DNA of 64,000 nucleotides, from contig NZ_JABTTE010000001.1 of assembly GCF_013303125.1 (NCBI RefSeq), positions 62,001 to 126,000 on the forward strand, in the 5' to 3' direction. Both the position numbers and the translations under genes were made by a program. The notes under the pieces were generated by a model. The model ran no database searches. It was not told the DNA's origin and was given only the letters and a program-made list of their open reading frames with translations. Source of the stretch: Calidifontibacillus erzurumensis. Its GTDB lineage: Bacteria > Bacillota > Bacilli > Bacillales > Bacillaceae_J. Below, piece after piece: positions 1-7,616 of the stretch (positions within the stretch are counted from its first letter, which is position 1; each line of letters opens with the position of its first letter).

Positions 1-519
1 TCGATTCCAAAAATGATTGAACTTGGCATTGATAGTCTTAAAATTGAAGGCCGCATGAAATCAATTCATTATATTGCTACCGTTGTCAGTGTTTACCGAA
101 AAGTAATTGATGCCTATTGCGCTGATCCAGATAACTTTGTCATCCAAGAAGAATGGCTGAAAGAGCTTGATAAATGCGCTAACCGTGATACTGCTCCAGC
201 ATTTTTCGAAGGTTTTCCAGGATATAAAGAACAGATGTTTGGACAACATAGCAAAAAAACAACTTATGATTTTGTCGGAATGGTTCTTGATTACAACCCA
301 ACAACAAAAATAGTGACTTTGCAGCAAAGGAACTATTTCAAACCAGGAGATGAAGTGGAATTTTTCGGTCCTGAAATCGACAATTATAAAATGAAAATTG
401 ATAAAATTTGGGATGAAAAAGGCGAAGAATTAGATGCAGCACGTCATCCACTTCAAATTGTGAAATTTAAAGTGGACAAACCAGTATTCTTGTACAATAT
501 GATGAGAAAAGAGATGTAA
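1..519 (+). CDS. trhP2: tRNA hydroxylation protein TrhP2/YrrO (peptidase U32 family), 3' part
   Basis: The open frame runs in from the left edge of the window (frame 1), so only the last 172 residues are seen. The stretch GIDSLKIEGRMKS near the start of the visible part is a hallmark of bacterial U32 'peptidases'. In Bacillus the two paralogues TrhP1/TrhP2 are needed for the prephenate-independent hydroxylation step that makes 5-hydroxyuridine derivatives at the tRNA wobble position. The family also contains true collagenases, so the protease label is unsafe. Its place directly upstream of greA matches B. subtilis yrrO, except that udk, which lies between them there, is absent here. Family call is strong; the exact paralogue rests on position. 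Confidence 0.85.
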   Translation, partial: SIPKMIELGIDSLKIEGRMKSIHYIATVVSVYRKVIDAYCADPDNFVIQEEWLKELDKCANRDTAPAFFEGFPGYKEQMFGQHSKKTTYDFVGMVLDYNPTTKIVTLQQRNYFKPGDEVEFFGPEIDNYKMKIDKIWDEKGEELDAARHPLQIVKFKVDKPVFLYNMMRKEM

Positions 520-558
520 CGAACCGAAAAGGCGATTGTGTCCTTGTATTTTGATTGG

Positions 559-587
559 CTCTCGTACAGATGGGAGCCTTTCAAAAA
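559..587 (+). terminator. Weak hairpin after trhP2
   Basis: GGCTCTC and GGGAGCC pair imperfectly around an 8-nt loop and are followed by an A/T-rich run. Position 40 bases after the trhP2 stop suggests a terminator, but the T tract is poor. Confidence 0.35.
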
Positions 588-712
588 TATTTTAAAAATG
601 AAAACATATTTGTGCTAGAGCAGGATTATGTTTTTATAAAAGGAAAGCCTTTTCAAAAACAGATATTGATGAATTGTTAAATTTATAATAGGATATAAAA
701 AGTATCCATATG

Positions 713-747
713 ATAATTGTATTAAAGTATGGGGGCCATACAATTAT
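713..747. repeat. Perfect 10-bp inverted repeat upstream of greA
   Basis: ATAATTGTAT (713-722) and ATACAATTAT (738-747) are perfect complements separated by 15 bases that include a GGGGG run. It ends 47 bases before the greA start and has no T tract, so it could be a leader hairpin or an operator. No known binding motif is recognised. Confidence 0.5.
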
Positions 748-794
748 CGATCATTTGAATATACATAACTAATGATATAAAGGAGTGAAGGGAT

Positions 795-1283
795 ATGGCA
801 GAAGAAAAAAGCTATTATATGACGGAAGAAGGAAAAGAAAAATTAATTAAGGAATTGGAATATTTAAAAACTGAAAAAAGAAAAGAAGTTGTTGAACGCA
901 TAAAAATTGCCCGTGGATTTGGTGACCTTTCAGAAAACTCCGAATATGATGCTGCTAAAGATGAACAGGCGTTTGTAGAATCAAGAATTGCTATGTTAGA
1001 AAAAATGATTCGCAATTCGGTTATTATCGAATCTGATAATGAAAATACGAATACCGTTACTCTTGGGAAACAAGTAACTATTGCAGAAATTTTGCCTGAT
1101 GGCAGTGAAGAGGAAGAAGAAAAATATACGATTGTAGGTAGTGCCGAAGCAGACCCGTTTGAAGGAAAAATTTCAAACGATTCCCCAATGGCCATGAGCT
1201 TGCTAGGACGCCAAGTTGGTGAAGAAGTAATCGTCCAAACGCCTGGTGGCGAAATTAAAGTCCGTATAAAAGATGTGAAATAA
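795..1283 (+). CDS. greA: Transcription elongation factor GreA
   Basis: A 162-residue protein, close to the usual GreA length of about 158. The N-terminal coiled coil (residues about 10-75) carries the tip motif [13 protein letters not shown], whose acidic residues reach into the RNA polymerase secondary channel and stimulate cleavage of backtracked transcripts. The C-terminal FKBP-like domain ends with the typical [13 protein letters not shown]. The ATG has a ribosome site AAAGGAGTGAAGGG just upstream. It is followed at once by a hairpin that also leads into yrrR. Well supported. Confidence 0.97.
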   Translation: MAEEKSYYMTEEGKEKLIKELEYLKTEKRKEVVERIKIARGFGDLSENSEYDAAKDEQAFVESRIAMLEKMIRNSVIIESDNENTNTVTLGKQVTIAEILPDGSEEEEEKYTIVGSAEADPFEGKISNDSPMAMSLLGRQVGEEVIVQTPGGEIKVRIKDVK

Positions 1284-1308
1284 ACTTTAAAATGTTTTAA
1301 CAATCGAT

Positions 1309-1340
1309 ACCTCGTCAACAATGTTGATGAGGTGTTTTTT
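1309..1340 (+). terminator. Hairpin after greA whose 3' arm contains the yrrR ribosome site
   Basis: ACCTCGTCAACA pairs with TGTTGATGAGGT around a very short loop, followed by seven T. The 3' arm holds GATGAGGTG, which lies 7 bases before the yrrR ATG and is the only visible ribosome site for that gene. Confidence 0.75.
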
Positions 1341-1341
1341 T

Positions 1342-3093
1342 ATGCATGTCAAAAAGAGAGCAAAAATTTTTATTGTTTGTACGATGATTTTATTATTGGC
1401 ACTTATTGGGCGTCTTGCGCAAATTCAATTGATTCAAACAGAATCTTTTTCAAAACATCACATTAATCTAATTGAAGCAAGCGTTAAACAAAGAACGCAA
1501 GCGATTGTTTTAGATGACGGGCGTGGGCGGTTTATTGACAGGAACGGAGATGCAATCACGAATGATTATTATCCTAGTTTAGTATTGTTTCCGTTTTTGA
1601 AAGGAATGGATTGGCCATCTGATAAAATTGCCGCAATTATCGGTGTTCCGGAGCGGGAATTGATCAGAGCAGTGGAACAGGCTAAAACACCATTTGCTTT
1701 TGGGGGCAAATATCCTTTAAAACTTACCGAGTTGCAAAAAGATCAAATTAACGCTTTAAAAATTCCTGGTGTTTTTGCTGTATATAAACAAGTTCCAGCC
1801 GATGAACGATTAGCAGAGCATTTAATAGGGATTGTTCGGCAAAATTATCAACTGCTTAAGGAACGCTATCCGGAAAAACTGAAAAACAGTTTAATATCCC
1901 CTGACACTGCAATCGGGATTACTGGTCTACAGCGAGCATTTGACGAATTTCTGTTGCCAGAAGGAGAATCAAAGCTTCTTTATCATGTCGACCAGTTAGG
2001 AGGGCCATTGTTTGGACTTGATGTTAAATATACAGCTCCGGCCAATCCTTTTTATCCAACAGCCATAAAAACCACTTTAGATAAGTCTTTGCAGACGATG
2101 GTAGAAAAAGAGCTAGATAAAATAGGTTTGAAAAAAGGAGGCGTCGTTTTACTTGATGTTGAAACGAGTGATATTTTGACGCTGGCTAGCCGTCCTAAGA
2201 TGAATGATAAAAATCCTTTGGCTGAACCAGGTGGGATAAATACAATGATTTTACCGCAAATTCCAGGTTCTATTTTTAAAATTGTAACTGCTGCTGCAGC
2301 AATTGAAAGCAATTTGAAAGTAAATAGCAGGATATATGATTGCAATTTAAATCTTTATGGAGAAAAAGGGAGCGAGAGGGAGTTGGGTCTGTTAAATTTT
2401 GAAGAGAGCTTCGCCAAAAGCTGTAATTACACATTCGCAAAATTGGCTGAGGAACTAATGGCCGAAAATCCTGATTATATGGAACAATATGCAGCCAAAC
2501 TGGGACTTATTGGCCGTATCGGTTGGCATGGCGATGTTTTCCATTTCGGTAATTTTAAACAATTTCCAGAGGAACAAACAGGCCGGATATGGGGAGATCA
2601 AAAAGATAAATACGTTAAAAAAGCAATTAATCAAACGGCTATTGGCCAAAAAGAAGTTCGCTTAAGTCCTCTTGCAGTTGCAAATATGATGGCGACAATA
2701 GCAAGAGGTGGAGAGAAAAAACAAGTCCGGGCAGTATCAGAAGTTCAATATAAAAACGGAACGACTTTATTTTCTTTTCCACTTCAAAATTTAGAAGGGG
2801 AACAACTATCATCTCATACGATTGATAAACTGCAACATTTGTTGCGGGAAGTTGTACAATCAGGTACAGGCGTACGATTTAATACATTACCTTATACAGT
2901 AGCCGGAAAATCTGGGACAGCCGAAACCGGCCGTGAAGGATTCGTTAACAAATGGTTTGCCGCCTATTTCCCTGTCGAATATCCGAAATACGCTTTAGTC
3001 GTTGTTGATTTGGATGTGCGGGAGAACGAAGCTAAAACATATGAAATTGTTGAAAAAATTATTTTAAACATATACCAATCGGTTAATGGATGA
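1342..3093 (+). CDS. yrrR: Class B penicillin-binding protein YrrR (PbpI)
   Basis: A 583-residue membrane-anchored transpeptidase. One N-terminal membrane helix (about residues 8-25) is followed by a dimerisation/pedestal domain and a C-terminal transpeptidase domain with all three active-site motifs: SIFK (S-x-x-K), SCN (S-x-N) and KSGTAETG (K-S-G). It is expected to cross-link peptidoglycan outside the membrane; in B. subtilis the orthologue is a sporulation-associated class B PBP. I chose ATG 1342, 7 bases after GAGGTG; an in-frame upstream ATG at 1321 has no ribosome site. The length equals that of B. subtilis YrrR and the gene order greA–yrrR–yrrS is conserved. Confidence 0.93.
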   Translation: MHVKKRAKIFIVCTMILLLALIGRLAQIQLIQTESFSKHHINLIEASVKQRTQAIVLDDGRGRFIDRNGDAITNDYYPSLVLFPFLKGMDWPSDKIAAIIGVPERELIRAVEQAKTPFAFGGKYPLKLTELQKDQINALKIPGVFAVYKQVPADERLAEHLIGIVRQNYQLLKERYPEKLKNSLISPDTAIGITGLQRAFDEFLLPEGESKLLYHVDQLGGPLFGLDVKYTAPANPFYPTAIKTTLDKSLQTMVEKELDKIGLKKGGVVLLDVETSDILTLASRPKMNDKNPLAEPGGINTMILPQIPGSIFKIVTAAAAIESNLKVNSRIYDCNLNLYGEKGSERELGLLNFEESFAKSCNYTFAKLAEELMAENPDYMEQYAAKLGLIGRIGWHGDVFHFGNFKQFPEEQTGRIWGDQKDKYVKKAINQTAIGQKEVRLSPLAVANMMATIARGGEKKQVRAVSEVQYKNGTTLFSFPLQNLEGEQLSSHTIDKLQHLLREVVQSGTGVRFNTLPYTVAGKSGTAETGREGFVNKWFAAYFPVEYPKYALVVVDLDVRENEAKTYEIVEKIILNIYQSVNG

Positions 3094-3207
3094 TCGACAT
3101 ATAAATGGACCCATTTTCCTATTAATAGTTAAATCACTTTAAGATAGTGCAAAATAATGGTAGAATACGAGGTAAAGCAGTTTAAGATGCAAGTGGGGGC
3201 TATAACG

Positions 3208-3903
3208 ATGAAAAAGCATTTCGATGATCTAATTGAAGGACCTCGTTTTCAAAATAGGGTTCGAAAACGCAGGAAGCGTCTCATTAGCTTAAGTATTGCC
3301 ATAATAGCCGTAATTCTTTTTTTTAGTGTAGTTAATATGTTTTCAGATTCATCGGAAGAAACAAATGGTTCAATTGAGACAACAAGTGATGCACTTGAAC
3401 AAGAAGACCAATCTATTAATGAAGATGAAGAAATGACTAATGAAACCGATTCTGATGAAGATATAGACGTTCAGGAAGATCCATATACGAACATAAATGA
3501 AAATAAAGGTCAAACTGATTCCGGTATCCAAGTAAATAACAATAATTGGTTTGAAGATCAAGAGGCAACCCGTTTACCTTCCGAGGAACAAATAAATGAT
3601 GGGGTTGACACAGGCCAAACCAATCAGCAAGTTAAACATTCAACCGATTTTACTAAAGGATCAAAAGATTGGATTGAAATGACTGCTGCAGTGAGTGTTG
3701 CAACAGGTTTGCCGGAAGATCAAATGATCATTTGGTGGTTAGGTAATGGCGGTTCACCTACTAAAGCAGTGTCTACCGTTAGTACAAAAGACAAACAATT
3801 CTATTACCGCGTGCAATTAGAATGGAATGAACAAACAGGATGGAAAGCTGTTAACGTAGAGGAAGTTGATGGAACGGAAATAAAACCTAATAATAACGGG
3901 TAA
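3208..3903 (+). CDS. yrrS: YrrS-like membrane protein (DUF1510)
   Basis: A 231-residue protein: a short basic cytoplasmic head, one membrane helix (about residues 29-48), a long, strongly acidic low-complexity linker rich in Glu, Asp, Asn and Ser (about 50-145), and a folded C-terminal domain of about 75 residues beginning near STDFTKGSKDWIEM, which is the DUF1510 part. This topology puts the domain outside the cell. Function is unknown; its conserved place after the class B PBP gene suggests a cell-wall or sporulation role. ATG 3208 follows AAGTGGGGGC. A longer frame from 3157 has no supporting ribosome site. Confidence 0.85.
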   Translation: MKKHFDDLIEGPRFQNRVRKRRKRLISLSIAIIAVILFFSVVNMFSDSSEETNGSIETTSDALEQEDQSINEDEEMTNETDSDEDIDVQEDPYTNINENKGQTDSGIQVNNNNWFEDQEATRLPSEEQINDGVDTGQTNQQVKHSTDFTKGSKDWIEMTAAVSVATGLPEDQMIIWWLGNGGSPTKAVSTVSTKDKQFYYRVQLEWNEQTGWKAVNVEEVDGTEIKPNNNG

Positions 3904-3904
3904 A

Positions 3905-3937
3905 AAATAAGGGCTTAAAAGAGCCCTTATTTTTTTA
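3905..3937. terminator. Bidirectional terminator between yrrS and yrzA
   Basis: AAATAAGGGCT pairs with AGAGCCCTTATTT around TAAA, with T runs on both strands. It serves the converging yrrS (+) and yrzA (−). Confidence 0.9.
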
Positions 3938-4136
3938 ACTTAAAATGAACAACTGCCGTATAATAAGTTCTGCCTGATTCATCAAGAATATGGGATTGAT
4001 GTTGGACAGAATGGACAGTTAATAGAATAGCTTTATTGTTTTCGATCTGTTCATTTATTTTCTTTTCTAATGTTTTTAGATCATAGGCTTCGAAAAATTC
4101 AATTTTATCTTCGATTACGTCGAGTTTAAATTCCAT
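3927..4136 (-). CDS. yrzA: YrzA family protein (DUF2536)
   Basis: A 69-residue soluble protein. The pattern DVIEDKIEFFEAYDLKTLEKKI near the start and YYTAVVHFKLKK at the end match YrzA, a small Bacillus protein of unknown function found next to yrrS in B. subtilis. It has no membrane segment or cysteine. A purine-rich AAGGGTGG precedes the ATG at 4136. Its stop lies inside the shared terminator with yrrS. Confidence 0.85.
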   Translation of the reverse strand: MEFKLDVIEDKIEFFEAYDLKTLEKKINEQIENNKAILLTVHSVQHQSHILDESGRTYYTAVVHFKLKK

Positions 4137-4257
4137 TAAACCACCCTTTCTTCGTAGAATTGTTTGCTTTCTCCTATTCGCAATAAGTATAATAGTGACC
4201 GTACAATCTATATCTTAAAATAAATGAGATACATAGAAAAGGAGCAAGGGTAAGCTT

Positions 4258-4968
4258 ATGAAAATTGGGATAATTGGCGCAATGGATGAAGAAGTGGCGA
4301 TTTTAAAAGAAAAAATTTCAAATCGCCAAGATATAACAATTGCAAAGAGCGAGTTTTCGGTTGGAAAGATTGGTGAAATTGATGTTGTCTTATTGAAATC
4401 GGGAATCGGTAAAGTAAATGCTGCCATCGGCACAACATTGTTATTGGATCATTTTAAGCCTGATTATGTATTAAACACAGGTTCTGCGGGAGGTTATCAT
4501 ACTGAACTGAATGTTGGTGACATTGTTATTTCAACAGACGTCAGACATCATGATGTCGATGTAACTGTTTTTGGGTATGAGTATGGGCAAGTTCCACAAA
4601 TGCCACCAGGATTTATACCAGATGAAAAACTAATTGAAAAAGCTGAAAAAGCAGCGGAATCAATTACTGATATTAAAGTTGCAAAAGGTTTAATCGTAAC
4701 GGGTGACTCTTTTATGCACGATCCAGAACGTGTCGAATTTGTTCGCGGCAAGTTTTCCGATATTTATGCAGTAGAAATGGAGGCAGCGGCGATTGCTCAA
4801 GTTTGTCACGTGTTTAATGTTCCATTTGTAATTATTCGTGCGTTATCAGATATCGCTGGAAAAGAATCCAATGTCTCTTTTGAACAATTTTTAGAAACAG
4901 CAGCACGACATTCTGCCACATTTATACTCAATATGATTGCAGAATTTGAAAAAGAATTAAAAAATTAA
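4258..4968 (+). CDS. mtnN: 5'-methylthioadenosine/S-adenosylhomocysteine nucleosidase
   Basis: A 236-residue cytosolic enzyme of the PNP/UDP phosphorylase fold. It cleaves the glycosidic bond of MTA and SAH, opening methionine salvage and removing a methyltransferase inhibitor. Visible family features are GAMDEE at the N terminus (catalytic Glu), GSAGGYH (about residues 76-82), [11 protein letters not shown] for ribose binding, and RALSDIAG with the catalytic Asp. ATG 4258 follows AAAAGGAGCAAGGG. In B. subtilis mtnN starts a sulfur-amino-acid operon; here it is monocistronic and followed by a terminator, after which the gene order departs from B. subtilis. Confidence 0.96.
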   Translation: MKIGIIGAMDEEVAILKEKISNRQDITIAKSEFSVGKIGEIDVVLLKSGIGKVNAAIGTTLLLDHFKPDYVLNTGSAGGYHTELNVGDIVISTDVRHHDVDVTVFGYEYGQVPQMPPGFIPDEKLIEKAEKAAESITDIKVAKGLIVTGDSFMHDPERVEFVRGKFSDIYAVEMEAAAIAQVCHVFNVPFVIIRALSDIAGKESNVSFEQFLETAARHSATFILNMIAEFEKELKN

Positions 4969-5012
4969 AAAATAAGGTCGTTAATCAATCCTTGATCTTG
5001 CAACAATCTTTT

Positions 5013-5050
5013 AGAGGATTTCCACAGGTTGGAAAGCCTCTTATTTTTAT
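5013..5050 (+). terminator. Terminator after mtnN
   Basis: AGAGGATTTCCA pairs with TGGAAAGCCTCT (one mismatch) around five bases, then TTATTTTTATT. It lies 45 bases after the mtnN stop. Confidence 0.8.
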
Positions 5051-5247
5051 TAGGAAAATGAATACACTTAATCCATTTGATAAGATCTTTTTAGTGTGGA
5101 AGAGTATGAAAATGTTATTTAACTTATTTGGGTATTTTTTGATCAAATTATACAATTGAAATTGAGTGTATGAGTTTATTTGTAATTTGCAAATTTAAGA
5201 TTATAAAAATTGTTAAATTTGTCTACATTTAGGACAATTTCTTTTTG

Positions 5248-5254
5248 CTATAAT
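5248..5254 (+). promoter_or_regulatory. Probable extended −10 promoter for the following lipoprotein gene
   Basis: TGCTATAAT is an extended −10 element with a perfect TATAAT at 5249-5254, about 37 bases before the lipoprotein ATG. The −35 at the proper distance is poor, as is common with extended −10 promoters. The rest of the 4969-5290 gap holds only the mtnN terminator and A/T-rich DNA. Confidence 0.55.
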
Positions 5255-5290
5255 CATAGAAGTGGACTTGAGATGCAAGGAGGCAAAAAA

Positions 5291-6013
5291 ATGAAAAAAA
5301 GATGGATGACCTTTTTCGTTGTTCCATTTCTCATCCTAACGGCCTGTGGAGGCGTACAAACAGGTGAGGTACAAACAGAAAAGAAAAGCATCAATGTACA
5401 GGATGAAAAACAATTAGACGTATCCATAAGGTTTGGAGTGGGTGATATAACGATTAAAGGAGGAACACCAGCTGCTTTTGATGTTGATTTCAAATATAAT
5501 GTCGAAAAGCTAAAACCAATTATAGATTACAATGTTTCAGAGAAAACGGGCAAGCTTTCTATTTATCAAAGCAATATGAATGTTCCTCAAGGAAATATGA
5601 AAGGGTTAGAGTATCTGGGACAAATTATATTAAATGAATCTATCCCGACAAAACTATACGTCAAAACAGGAGCAGGAGCCAATGTACTTGATTTACGCAA
5701 TATACAATTAGAAAAAGCTGACATTATTTCAGGCGTTGGTGAGACAACTATTGATCTAAGTGGAAATTACAAAAAGCCGTTTGATGTAAATATTGAAGCA
5801 GGTGTCGGGAATGTGAAGCTAATTGTTCCAACAAGCATAGGTGCAAAAATAGTTGTTAATAGCGGGATTGGTGAAGTGAATGCATACGGTTTAACGGCTG
5901 AAAGTAAAGATATATTTGTAAACGATGCTTATAATAAGGAAAAGAGTAATATCAACATAAATGTTAAGGTTGGTGTCGGTAATTTAGAAATCGTTAGTGG
6001 GGAGACAAAATAA
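5291..6013 (+). CDS. Lipoprotein with LiaF/DUF4097-like beta-helical domain
   Basis: A 240-residue protein with a lipoprotein signal (FLILTACGG, Cys about residue 17). The rest is built from short beta repeats with recurring G-V-G-D/E/N turns (FGVGDITIKGG, SGVGETTIDLSG, AGVGNVKLIV, SGIGEVNAYG, VGVGNLEIVSG). This is the right-handed 'toast-rack' pattern of LiaF-C/DUF4097 proteins, which often sit with PspC-domain genes in envelope-stress units. A broken PspC gene indeed lies just downstream on the other strand. ATG 5291 follows AAGGAGGC; an upstream in-frame start at 5210 lacks a ribosome site. The substrate or partner cannot be named. Confidence 0.75.
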   Translation: MKKRWMTFFVVPFLILTACGGVQTGEVQTEKKSINVQDEKQLDVSIRFGVGDITIKGGTPAAFDVDFKYNVEKLKPIIDYNVSEKTGKLSIYQSNMNVPQGNMKGLEYLGQIILNESIPTKLYVKTGAGANVLDLRNIQLEKADIISGVGETTIDLSGNYKKPFDVNIEAGVGNVKLIVPTSIGAKIVVNSGIGEVNAYGLTAESKDIFVNDAYNKEKSNININVKVGVGNLEIVSGETK

Positions 6014-6028
6014 GAAAGCAAATTCATA

Positions 6029-6059
6029 CAAGAGGGTGATTTTCTCCTCTTGTTTTTTG
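6029..6059 (+). terminator. Terminator after the lipoprotein gene
   Basis: CAAGAGG and CCTCTTG form a perfect 7-bp stem followed by six T. Confidence 0.85.
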
Positions 6060-6267
6060 TCCGTTCATAGGCAAGTTAGAACGAATCTTTTCGTAATTTG
6101 CAAAGCAAAAAGGAGAGGGGGAATAGTTAAAGAACATGAATCTCAACACGGAAGGAATTGAGCCTTTAGTCCGTGTCCCATGCGTTTTTAGAATCAGCAA
6201 TAGAAATTCGAAAGCGAAATAAGTTTTGCTCTCTTGAACGTATATGAAAATCAAGTCGGGCATATAT
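6060..6267. other. Intergenic stretch without a recognised gene
   Basis: Open frames here are short, lack ribosome sites and match nothing I know. Because the neighbouring PspC gene is broken, this may be decaying DNA that once belonged to the same unit. Confidence 0.5.
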
Positions 6268-6479
6268 TTATTTCAGCGTATCAACATTCAATCTTGTATA
6301 AATAAGCGTCGGTTTTTCATCCAATTTCCAAACGAGAAACAAATAAATCCATACTGAAATTGAAAATGTAAGGAAAAAAATGAAACGTACTAAAAAACGA
6401 GATATTCCAAAGAATCTGCTACGCCACCACATACATCAAATAGAGCGTTATCATTTGACGATTTAGATAGTTTTCCCAT
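6268..6479 (-). pseudogene. PspC-domain protein, broken by a frameshift
   Basis: Reading leftward from ATG 6479 the frame gives MGKLSKSSNDNALFDVCGG and VADS, the N-terminal signature of PspC proteins (K-L-x-R-S-x-x-D-x-x-L-x-G-V-C-G-G). The frame then stops after about 29 residues. Removing one frameshift near 6406-6414 restores GISRFLVRFIFFLTFS, a membrane helix and a C-terminal tail to a stop at 6268-6270, giving a normal 70-residue PspC protein. So one base has been lost. PspC proteins are small envelope-stress membrane proteins. The partner is probably the beta-helical lipoprotein gene next door. Confidence 0.8.
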
Positions 6480-6607
6480 CTAAAATTCCCCTTCAGAATA
6501 TTGGAATTCATAATTCTATTTTTATCAGATAGAATTTTTATTTAGAAGCAACAACCATTCAAGAATACCTAAAATTTAAAAACTAGCCAGGTAGGTAAGT
6601 ATTATTT

Positions 6608-6621
6608 TTCGACCGGTCTAA
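6608..6621. promoter_or_regulatory. GACCGGTC-centred palindrome, TetR-operator-like
   Basis: TTCGACCGGTCTAA is a 14-bp near-perfect palindrome (12 of 14 positions symmetrical) in the A/T-rich gap before the first Fur promoter. GC-centred palindromes of this sort are typical TetR-family operators; no TetR gene is in the window. Confidence 0.35.
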
Positions 6622-6665
6622 CAAACAATTAAAAGTTCTACAAAGCAGTATTTAAAGGACTTCTA

Positions 6666-6730
6666 TTGACATTGATTATCAATACTACTATATTAAAATA
6701 TGAATAATATTGAAAATGATTTTCATTTTT
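6666..6730 (+). promoter_or_regulatory. Sigma-A promoter with two Fur-box-like operators
   Basis: TTGACA (6666-6671) and TATATT (6689-6694) are 17 bases apart. A Fur-like half element, TTGATTATCAAT, fills the spacer, and a palindromic TTGAAAATGATTTTCATTT lies at about 6710-6728, downstream of the −10. Iron-loaded Fur should therefore block the transport operon that follows. Confidence 0.85.
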
Positions 6731-6758
6731 TACATATTTTAATAATGGAGGCTCATTT

Positions 6759-7616
6759 ATGGCACGCCTTTGTACAGAAGCATTAAAAGTCGGTTATGGT
6801 GATCGTTTAATTGTAAAGGATCTTGGTATTGAAATCCCAGATAAAAAGATCACTATAATTATTGGTTCGAATGGTTGCGGAAAATCGACCTTATTAAAAG
6901 CAATTACTCGTATCATTCCTCATCAATCTGGCTCTATTTTACTTGATGGAAAGAGTATTACAAAGGAAAATACGAAAGAACTTGCTAAAAAAATGGCGAT
7001 CCTTCCTCAAACACAAGAAAATGCAAGAGGATTAACCGTTGGGGAGCTAGTGTCTTATGGACGCTTTCCATATCAAAAAGGCTTCGGCCGTTTAACAACT
7101 AAAGATATAGAAGTCATTGATTGGGCGCTTGAGGTAACAAAACTTTCAGAATATAAATATCATCCTGCCGATGCTCTTTCAGGCGGGCAGCGCCAGCGTG
7201 TTTGGATTGCAATGGCTCTCGCTCAAGAGACAGATATGATCTTTCTTGATGAACCGACTACTTATTTAGATATGGCTCATCAACTTGAAGTATTAGAACT
7301 GTTGCAAAGTTTAAATAGGGAACAGGGACGAACGATTGTCATGGTTTTACATGAATTGAACCAAGCAGCCCGATTTGCCGATTACATCATTGCGATGAAA
7401 GACGGTAAAGTTGTAAAAGCTGGAACTTGTGAAGAAGTAATTACCCGTGATGTGTTAAAGACGGTTTATCAAATTGATGCCGTCATCGGAAGGGACCCAA
7501 GAACAAATAAACCAATGTGCATAACTTATGACTTAATAAAAGGAGAGGAACAAAATGAAAAAACTACTCATGCCATTTCTGCTGTTGTTAACGATTATGT
7601 TGGCAGCATGCGCTAA
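6759..7616 (+). CDS. Iron-siderophore ABC transporter ATPase (FhuC/FecE type)
   Basis: A 285-residue cytosolic ATPase of the siderophore/B12 importer class. Walker A is GSNGCGKST (residues 36-44), the signature is LSGGQRQR, Walker B is DMIFLDEP and the switch is MVLHELN. It should pair with the two permeases at 8513-10524. GGAGG lies 10 bases before ATG 6759. The last 62 bases overlap the lipoprotein gene that follows, so the C-terminal tail of about 20 residues is encoded in the same DNA as the next signal peptide. The order ATPase–binding protein–permease–permease matches fhuCDBG of Gram-positives, which suggests ferric hydroxamates; the substrate is inferred. Confidence 0.9.
   Translation: MARLCTEALKVGYGDRLIVKDLGIEIPDKKITIIIGSNGCGKSTLLKAITRIIPHQSGSILLDGKSITKENTKELAKKMAILPQTQENARGLTVGELVSYGRFPYQKGFGRLTTKDIEVIDWALEVTKLSEYKYHPADALSGGQRQRVWIAMALAQETDMIFLDEPTTYLDMAHQLEVLELLQSLNREQGRTIVMVLHELNQAARFADYIIAMKDGKVVKAGTCEEVITRDVLKTVYQIDAVIGRDPRTNKPMCITYDLIKGEEQNEKTTHAISAVVNDYVGSMR

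Noticed and set aside
815-1321. 168-residue frame antisense to greA
   Set aside because: Shadow frame of a highly conserved gene.
6024-6263. 79-residue frame on the minus strand after the beta-helical lipoprotein
   Set aside because: Overlaps a terminator, has no ribosome site and an unusual composition; not a credible gene.
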